Of a stretch of 64,000 nucleotides of DNA, positions 61,001 to 64,000 are shown one piece after another. The notes beneath the pieces are model-generated. The model ran no database searches and was not told where the DNA came from. It saw only the letters and a list, made by a program, of their open reading frames with translations. The DNA is from Sweltsa coloradensis (Eukaryota; Arthropoda; Insecta; Plecoptera; Chloroperlidae), in assembly GCA_024449915.1 (NCBI GenBank), contig JAMZAV010000007.1:186001-250000 (forward strand), in the 5' to 3' direction. Position numbers and translations under genes: made by a program. Every line of letters starts with the position of its first letter. Within the stretch, counting starts at the first letter, position 1.

Positions 61001-61484
61001 CATGTAGTAAGAGGTTATATTGTTGTGAAAGTTGTGCGAGTACATTTTTCATGTTTGTACTACTCGACTGGATACACTACATCTACTTCAACCCAAAAAG
61101 CATTTGAAAGAATTTCACTTTGACATCAATATCAAAAGTCTTACCTCATCTATATCCTGGAGTGAGCAAATAATTCAAACAAACTTTAATGACAATAGAA
61201 ATAAATGCTAAATGTATGCATAAAAATGTAAGCAAATATTTCAGTATACAGTGCCAGTATGCCAGCATTGGAGTACTAGTAAAGGGTACAAGTTACCATG
61301 TAATTGTAGATAAATATTGAGCTGGAGCCAGATTTCATTGCATTGTCATTTTCATCTCCAATTATAACAGTTAGAGTACTGGTGCCAGTCATTGTTGGAA
61401 ATCCATTATCTGTTATTGCAATTGGAATGTAGTACACTTTCTGTGATTCTCTGTCGAACATAACTTTTGCAAGAAGATCGGTTT
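37556..61484 (-). CDS. CadN: CadN-like classical cadherin, last eleven coding exons
   Basis: Eleven minus-strand exons join with matching phases to about 720 residues: the end of the last extracellular cadherin repeat (DNGFPTMTGTS, DENDNA), the region specific to non-chordate classical cadherins (IPEEAV, SGSIRF, FSAHGSPYYYPEKL, INIDECI), one EGF-like module, one laminin-G domain, a transmembrane helix and a catenin-binding tail. The tail has the juxtamembrane p120-binding-type DDIRENIITYEDEGGGE and the beta-catenin-binding SLSSLASGTDEGDLNFDYIS with FRKLADMYG. This is the architecture of fly CadN-type cadherins. Such proteins mediate calcium-dependent homophilic adhesion at junctions and in axons. 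Upstream EC repeats lie right of the window. Whether it has one or two laminin-G domains in all isoforms cannot be judged. Confidence 0.95.
37895..38315 (-). mobile_element. tRNA-derived SINE, uninterrupted copy
   Basis: The minus-strand head has TGGTTAGCGTATCTGC, an anticodon arm TCTGC-TTCCAAT-GCAGA and box B GGTTCGATTCCC. The body matches 7378-8361 without the MITE. Confidence 0.75.
39016..40415. mobile_element. hAT element (TAGGGATGTCATAGGG ends)
   Basis: The ends TAGGGATGTCATAGGG and CCCTATGACATCCCTA are perfect inverses. The octamer AAATATAC is duplicated exactly (39008-39015 and 40416-40423). It carries Helentron-like copy 5 (39116-39894). A related single end is present at 48889. Confidence 0.9.
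39116..39894. mobile_element. Helentron/HINE-like element, copy 5
   Basis: It starts TTGGATGAGCG, has GCTCATCCAAC near 39845-39855, then AACGC...GCGTT and the end CTAG before T. It is the closest relative of copy 1 and lacks the long-TIR insertion. Confidence 0.65.
40598..41653. mobile_element. hAT-like element (CAGGGTTGCC ends)
   Basis: The ends are CAGGGTTGCCGTTTTCACGG and GGTGGCAACCCTG; flanks share AGCTAAAG but not in exact register. It is the same family, in opposite orientation, as 56298-56888. Confidence 0.65.
42089..43651. mobile_element. hAT element (TAGGGCTGTGCGAATA ends)
   Basis: The ends TAGGGCTGTGCGAATA and TATTCGCACAGCCCTA are perfect inverses with the octamer CCCAATTG at 42081-42088 and 43652-43659. 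The empty site survives in the duplicated segment at 34866-34873. It contains a hairpin element, TTCGAA/AATATTCG-rich subterminal arrays and an AGGCCTA cluster (42775-43150). No transposase was seen. Confidence 0.92.
42542..42760. mobile_element. Hairpin MITE with perfect 29-bp arms
   Basis: Arms 42542-42570 and 42732-42760 are exact reverse complements (centre GAGAGTGGCCAACTTTT). Between them, two tandem copies of an ~38-bp unit carry AAAATAGCGACGTTAAAGG. Confidence 0.85.
44050..44256 (-). CDS. CadN: Cadherin exon: membrane exit and juxtamembrane tail
   Basis: LLLAVVVHRRKTDDMYKD leaves the membrane. DDIRENIITYEDEGGGE is the conserved juxtamembrane region that binds p120-catenin in classical cadherins. 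It ends in phase 1 before GTTAGT. Confidence 0.92.
44376..44455. repeat. AAT trinucleotide microsatellite
   Basis: An almost pure (AAT)n run in a cadherin intron. Confidence 0.9.
44950..45650 (+). mobile_element. LINE C-terminal fragment (RTE-like) with simple tail
   Basis: The 183-codon frame (45006-45557) has TYGAVTWAVG, EAAEMKFLRSIKGVT, ERLRWFGHMKRM and a basic RRVGRPREKWERL, the region after the RT domain in RTE-like retrotransposons. It is followed by an ATTATAATAATAAT tail. It lies in antisense in a cadherin intron and is 5'-truncated. Confidence 0.75.
45829..46004. mobile_element. Hairpin element beside the cadherin transmembrane exon
   Basis: The 63-bp arm 45829-45891 is almost perfectly complementary to 45943-46004. 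It abuts the donor region of the transmembrane exon and sits within a 15-bp direct repeat TTAGTGAGTACTTAC (45779-45793 and 46005-46019). Confidence 0.85.
46020..46155 (-). CDS. CadN: Cadherin exon: transmembrane segment
   Basis: TYNLGMPSDSKNADPGC closes the ectodomain, then GIDTNFLVAILVCIAILL starts the membrane helix, completed as ILLLAVVV by the next exon. The split codon joins A and TC. The donor GTAAGTACTCACTAA has an exact copy 226 bp farther into the intron. Confidence 0.9.
46397..46612 (-). CDS. CadN: Cadherin exon: laminin-G end
   Basis: Seventy-two codons from GIELKVDNCQ to NLTYNTK, with FLNVNGPLQVGG and the disulphide-forming GFSGCIKNL. Phase 0 at both ends. Confidence 0.9.
46645..46733. 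repeat. CATA tetranucleotide microsatellite
   Basis: A pure (CATA)n run about 30 bp from the acceptor side of the laminin-G end exon. Confidence 0.95.
47564..47703 (-). CDS. CadN: Cadherin exon: laminin-G middle
   Basis: FMSLELQRGYPVLYVDYGTG and INLHDGKQHHLDVIW are core laminin-G strands. It starts by completing a split GAT codon and ends in phase 0 before GTAAGT. Confidence 0.9.
47937..49531. mobile_element. hAT-like element with duplication CACATTTC
   Basis: The ends TAGAGGTAGTGAAAAATGG and CCATTTCTCATTACCTCTA are inverted. The octamer CACATTTC lies at 47929-47936 and 49532-49539. The interior is rich in GCGAAATTTCG. It carries a Tigger-like element at 48027-49078. Confidence 0.82.
48027..49078. 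mobile_element. Tigger-like element (CAGTAAGATC ends)
   Basis: The ends CAGTAAGATCTCTCTTATCC and GATCGGATAAGAGGGATCTTACTG are flanked by TA. It includes an AGGCCTA cluster (48122-48360), a single hAT end (TCATCCCTA, to 48889) and a T-run near 48990. Confidence 0.8.
50488..50687 (-). CDS. CadN: Cadherin exon: EGF end and laminin-G start
   Basis: CECMAGYEGPRCE closes the EGF-like module. Laminin-G follows (FYGDGWALYPPL, HLSLDLTTNKDTGLVFYVG). It ends in phase 1 before GTATGA. Confidence 0.9.
51533..52281. mobile_element. Helentron/HINE-like element, copy 3
   Basis: It starts TTGGATGAGCGAAGC, has GCTCATCCATC near 52243-52253 and ends GCGTTTTCCTAG before T. A block of about 160 bp (from ATTTGGGCC to AATAAAGCTTTTAATATAAG) is repeated in tandem at about 51790 and 51966. 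Confidence 0.65.
52282..53638 (+). mobile_element. LINE 3' fragment with GAACT tail, split by Helentron-like copy 4
   Basis: The start reads NTRIKDNPHILPQRLELAQK, then GVKIYNALPKHISKIKHF and a stop, the C-terminus of a Jockey/CR1-like ORF. The 3' UTR continues after the insertion and ends AATTGAACTGAACTGAACC. Confidence 0.7.
52726..53517. mobile_element. Helentron/HINE-like element, copy 4
   Basis: It starts TTGGATGAGCAAAGC, has GCTCATCCATCAACGGGAC and ends TTCCTAG before T. A block at about 52983-53113 recurs inverted at about 53145-53284. Confidence 0.65.
53639..54371. mobile_element. Second, smaller copy of the 47823-50271 hAT-like family
   Basis: Shared landmarks include GTAATTAACCGCTGGTTCTGC against AATTAACCCCTCGTTCTGC, ACTTCACAGAGC and ACCTTCACAGAG, and an end close to GCAACCC. 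It lacks the nested hAT; the site corresponds to about 53681-53690. Confidence 0.6.
54432..54670 (-). CDS. CadN: Cadherin exon: INIDECI block and start of the EGF module
   Basis: It runs from LENELGATMLMINIDEC through Cys-rich SCTNFLN and TSFVGVSA to FCLNGGTPVGET, the first half of the EGF-like module. It ends in phase 2 before GTGAGT. Confidence 0.9.
54671..55479. other. CadN: Cadherin intron; Tigger-MITE-like remnant only
   Basis: Near 54914-54990 the text GTGAAACCTCGATCCATCGTTT resembles the ends of the MITE at 24536-24708. Nothing else was recognised. Confidence 0.4.
55480..55640 (-). mobile_element. Fragment of the 9896-16522 hAT family
   Basis: The reverse complement shares GGGGGTGCCCCC, GGTCTGGGGCATAGC, TTTTGACGAGTTTTAG and their order with 9980-10100, near the left end of the large hAT. 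Confidence 0.65.
55801..56004 (-). CDS. CadN: Cadherin exon: FSAHGSPYYYPEKL block
   Basis: Sixty-eight codons, phase 0 at both ends, from GPSRQQLLATRLA to TTEHQDA. The block ENVDVFTVLHSP and the sequence around SAHGSPYY are family hallmarks. Confidence 0.9.
56298..56888. mobile_element. hAT-like element (CAGGGTTGCC ends), second copy
   Basis: The ends CAGGGTTGCCACC and GGCAACCCTG match the element at 40598-41653 in inverted orientation, including the AATCCTT-rich left arm. No clear octamer duplication was found. Confidence 0.65.
56902..57472. mobile_element. TTAA-flanked MITE
   Basis: The ends GAGGGTATGCTGAG and CTTAGCGTACCCTC are inverted and lie between TTAA at 56898-56901 and 57473-57476, the target type of piggyBac/Kolobok elements. 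The interior is homologous, inverted, to about 5790-6335. Confidence 0.7.
57537..58394. mobile_element. hAT element (TAGGGATGTCAAACGATT ends)
   Basis: The ends TAGGGATGTCAAACGATTAA and TAATCGTTGACACCCCTA are imperfect inverses. Flanking octamers CTTAAAAC and CATAAAAC match at 7 of 8. Subterminal ATCGATTA repeats are abundant, and GC-rich sequence with CGCGCG-like motifs fills the middle. No complete transposase was seen. Confidence 0.8.
58532..58687 (-). CDS. CadN: Cadherin exon: VNVTVKEIPEEAV block
   Basis: Fifty-two codons, phase 0 at both ends, with KEIPEEAVQKSGSIRFSGIS and EEFVAPAADG. Confidence 0.9.
58688..59275. other. CadN: Cadherin intron, nothing recognised
   Basis: AT-rich intronic DNA without similarity or repeats that I can identify. 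Confidence 0.4.
59276..59430 (-). mobile_element. SINE remnant sharing the 5S-SINE 3' tail
   Basis: On the minus strand ATCACCACTCATTATCTC and the adjacent ATATGAGATG match the end of the 5S-SINEs. The sequence upstream of it (GAGTTCGAGC, box B-like) is not 5S-like and looks tRNA-derived. Confidence 0.55.
59529..59711 (-). CDS. CadN: Cadherin exon: GEAPDIDIG to LLEFT
   Basis: Sixty-one codons, phase 0 at both ends. It includes VYVDDPDDWDLPDKQF and FSLDPDSGMI, the EC-like segment that opens the membrane-proximal region of CadN-type cadherins. Confidence 0.9.
59712..61296. other. CadN: Cadherin intron, no clear element
   Basis: A GATTATAGACCCCCCTCGAG...GGCCGCACCCC stretch near 59960-60005 resembles a Tigger-type end, but I found no partner. 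The rest shows nothing. Confidence 0.4.
61297..61484 (-). CDS. CadN: Cadherin exon: end of the last EC repeat
   Basis: It starts with two bases of a split codon, then TDLLAKVMFDRESQKVYYIP, the ITDNGFP strand and DENDNA calcium linker, ending SIFIYNYM before GTAACT. Confidence 0.88.
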
Positions 61485-62301
61485 CTAAAATCAAACAAAA
61501 TTGAAAATTAGGTACAGTCAAAAGTTAGAGATAGCCTACATATACAGCAGAAATATATGTTATCTTTGCATGCAAATTAAATGCTATAGCAATAAAGTAT
61601 AAACTGTGTTATCAGCTCATATCGTGCTTCAAAGAATATTTTAATACTGCATCAAAGAACATTTTAATACTGCATTCCATTACTTCCAGTTGATCTATTT
61701 AATTGTTGTTCAATGTTTCTTCATTGTAAAATAACATGTTTCCTTGCAACACCATTTGATAGATAACTCATCTACCGATTAAAATGCAGACACACGTAGG
61801 ACAAACAAACAAACCTAATAATATCTATTAGTATTACCAAAGATCTTTGGTATTAGATACCTAATAGACCACCTGATGAAGACTTTTGAGCCTAACTAAC
61901 TATATAGGCCTACTTCAAGCAAGCAATACGATATAAAAGGGGGCTGTAAGTCCACACTCATACAACCGAGTGAAACCTCGAACATATGCGCATCAGGTAA
62001 AGCTGTACTACACGTAGTTAACCTCCTTTGTAAATCAGTTTTTTTTTAACTGAATAGGAGAAAAGTTAAATAAATAAATAAATAAAATAACTATAAAATA
62101 ATATAATAATTTATTACACCTACAGGAGTGTTTCCCGATTAATGAAATTGAGAAATAAACCCTCACTCATACCTGCGTTAGGTAACAACATTATAAATCG
62201 AGTTTAGATGGTCAGTTCAAAGGCAGCAGAATCGTTGCAGTACTGTTCCAATCTATTCAGATCTACAATGCACCATCAATCCAGATGTTATGAAGTTAAC
62301 C
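61485..62301. other. CadN: Cadherin intron, nothing recognised
   Basis: AT-rich DNA with an AAATAAAT run near 62070. No exon for an EC repeat was found here. Confidence 0.4.
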
Positions 62302-62372
62302 GTCCCGGTAGCTTAGGGGTAAAGCACTTGACCGGCAATCGGGAGACCGGGGTTCGATACCCCGCTGGGATG
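62302..62372 (+). tRNA. tRNA-like gene or tRNA-derived SINE head
   Basis: A full cloverleaf can be drawn: acceptor GTCCCGG/CTGGGAT (with G-T pairs), D arm GCTT/AAGC, anticodon arm CTTGA/TCGGG with loop CCGGCAA, and a perfect T arm CGGGG/CCCCG around TTCGATA. The central loop bases are GGC, which would be Ala, but position 33 is C instead of the nearly invariant U. A T-run (Pol III terminator type) follows within a few bases. It may be a pseudogene or a SINE head. Confidence 0.55.
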
Positions 62373-62626
62373 TATTTTTTTAATTTCTGGATTGATTTCT
62401 ATAAAACCCTACAGGGATAATAAATCACTTTCTAAAATGTTTCTGCTAATACAGATGCCATTATTTTTCTATTACATTTTATTAACGCAATATTTATTAT
62501 CATTGTTGTTGTGTGTTACCAAGTTCTGACTTCGACACAAGGAGCGTTTTTGTCCCACAATAATTATCTTCAGAGATGCAGTAGAAAAAATACACAACAG
62601 TGGCAGGTGAGTATGATAATGGTCTT

Positions 62627-64000
62627 TTTTTTTTTCTTTTTTTTTTTCTGTTTATTGTACATAGATCCCTAGAGAATAACATAAATGTACATTCATGGAT
62701 ATTATACATTGTCAAACATATGATCTACAAAATACACAATGATTATGTTGCTAAAATAATGAATAATAAAACATTGTGGTAACTCCAGATTTAACTACAG
62801 AACTCATCAATTGAATAAAATGCCTTATCAATAAGAAATGCTTTTAATTTGCTTTTAAAGCAGTCGTCACTGGTATTAATTGTTTTCAACTCCATGGGCA
62901 GGTTGTTGTAGAGCCGCCTTCCACAACTTCTGGGGTTCCTGAGACCAGCTGTAGTAGTTCTTACTGATTCAAGATGCAGGTCACCCCGATGCCTAGTATC
63001 ATACCCATGAAAGTCAGAATTCTTTTTAAAGTTAGCTAAATCTTTGCGAACATGTATAACTGATTCGTAAATGTAAAGACCAGCAAGGGTTAGTAAGCCG
63101 AGCTCGGGAAATAGTAGTCTGCACGAATGCCGTTTACCAACACCCACTAGAGTACGCACCGCTCTCTTCTGTATCAAGAAGATACTGGTGAAAACTCTCT
63201 TGCTAGAAGAGCCCCATAGTATAATACCGTAACGTAAAAGAGACTCAAATATGCAGAATAAACAATCTTAGCAGAACTAAGGCCAATACGCTGTCTGATA
63301 ATTCTAATAGCAAAGCAGGCTTTACTTAGCTTCTTAATAAGGTTGTCAGCTTGCGAGTCCCACTTAAGTGTTGAGGCTATGGTAAGTCCAAGGGAAACTA
63401 CAGTTTCAGCCTCGGGCAACAAGTGCCCCTCGAAGTGTAGATTCAGCTTGCTGACATTACTGGCATTACTGGGGTTGAGACTAAAGAGTGTAGTTGTAGT
63501 CTTCTCTGCATTCATCGCAAGCTGATTTTCGTAAAGCCATGCAGCTTCCTGGTCCAGTTCTTTTTGCGCGGCTTTGATGACTTCAGTGATGTATTTCCCC
63601 CAGCAAACGTAAGTAAAGTCATCTGCGTACATATAGACTTCACACCTCGGAGTACACGGTTGTAGATCATTCACATAAACAAGGAAGAATGTTGGCCCAA
63701 GTACAGTGCCTTGTGGTACCCCGGTAGTGGTCTTCATCCAAGATGATCTAACCAATTTGGTCCTTCCGTCATCCGAATCTCTGACTTGTACCGACTGTTC
63801 TCTACCCTCCAGGTAGGACGCAACCCATTTTACAATATAGTCTGGAAAGCCCAATGCTCCAAACTTACCAACAAGCCTATTGTGGTTCACGCAGTCAAGG
63901 CTTTTGACATGTCACAGAATACGGCCAGTGCAGAGTCCCCAGCGTCGATGGTTTCGCTTAGTTTTTCTATTACTCCACATAAGGCTGAGGTTGTAGATCG
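62627..64000 (-). mobile_element. LINE with RT domain, continuing off the right edge
   Basis: On the minus strand: ALAVFCDMSKA at the edge, VNHNRLVGKFGALGF, TTTGVPQGTVLGPTFF, the catalytic VYMYADD, then IQKRAVRTLVGVGKRHSC and FHGYDTRHRGDLH. One frameshift lies near 63900 and another near 63200. The 3' end has AATAAACAG followed by A-runs at about 62627-62650. Confidence 0.85.

Overview
This window is animal nuclear DNA. It has long introns with GT-AG junctions, domain-encoding exons that join in frame, and several classes of eukaryotic transposon. Nothing prokaryotic or organellar is seen. The heptamer AGGCCTA and its runs recur throughout introns and mobile elements. Together with a fly CadN-type classical cadherin and 5S-rRNA-derived and tRNA-derived SINEs, this suggests a marine invertebrate. 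I cannot fix the phylum from the sequence.

Three host genes are visible. (1) Minus strand, 19016 down to the left edge: the first five coding exons of an FHIP2 (FAM160B-type) gene, a subunit family of the FTS-Hook-FHIP dynein adaptor complex. The gene runs off the left edge. (2) Plus strand, 32274-32789: ADAT2, the catalytic subunit of the tRNA wobble A34 deaminase, with its whole deaminase domain in one exon. (3) Minus strand, 61484 down to 37556: the last eleven coding exons of a CadN-like classical cadherin, covering the final EC repeat, membrane-proximal region, EGF, laminin-G, transmembrane segment and catenin-binding tail. Its upstream exons lie beyond the right edge. ADAT2 and the cadherin are tail to tail, and their 3' ends probably meet or overlap near 32.84-32.87 kb.

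The rest is mostly mobile DNA, often stacked by insertion into insertion. FHIP2 intron 2 holds a five-level nest: a PIF/Harbinger-like element, a 6.6-kb hAT, a Helentron-like element, a long-TIR DNA transposon and a small hAT. FHIP2 introns 3-4 carry 5S-SINEs, a tRNA-SINE split by a TTAA-target element, hAT elements with exact 8-bp duplications and a pogo-like element. The 13 kb between FHIP2 and ADAT2 (19.3-32 kb) is a LINE split by a 3.9-kb pogo/Tigger transposon that itself carries a LINE fragment, then a second LINE, a decayed hAT transposase and a third LINE split by a hAT. The cadherin introns contain further hAT, Tigger-like, Helentron-like, LINE and TTAA-target insertions. The right end of the window is a LINE in antisense inside, or just upstream of, the cadherin gene.

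By contrast, 32.8-37.5 kb shows no recognisable transposon and is best read as a long cadherin 3' UTR. A piece of it (about 34.57-34.93 kb) recurs in the last cadherin intron (about 41.81-43.72 kb), where it has been split by a hAT element. The undisturbed copy shows the pre-insertion site directly. I found no evidence of a wholly new biochemical system. The strongest novelty candidates are the Helentron-like repeat family, the long-TIR transposon whose transposase I cannot place in a named superfamily, the depth of nesting, and two splice donors duplicated in tandem.
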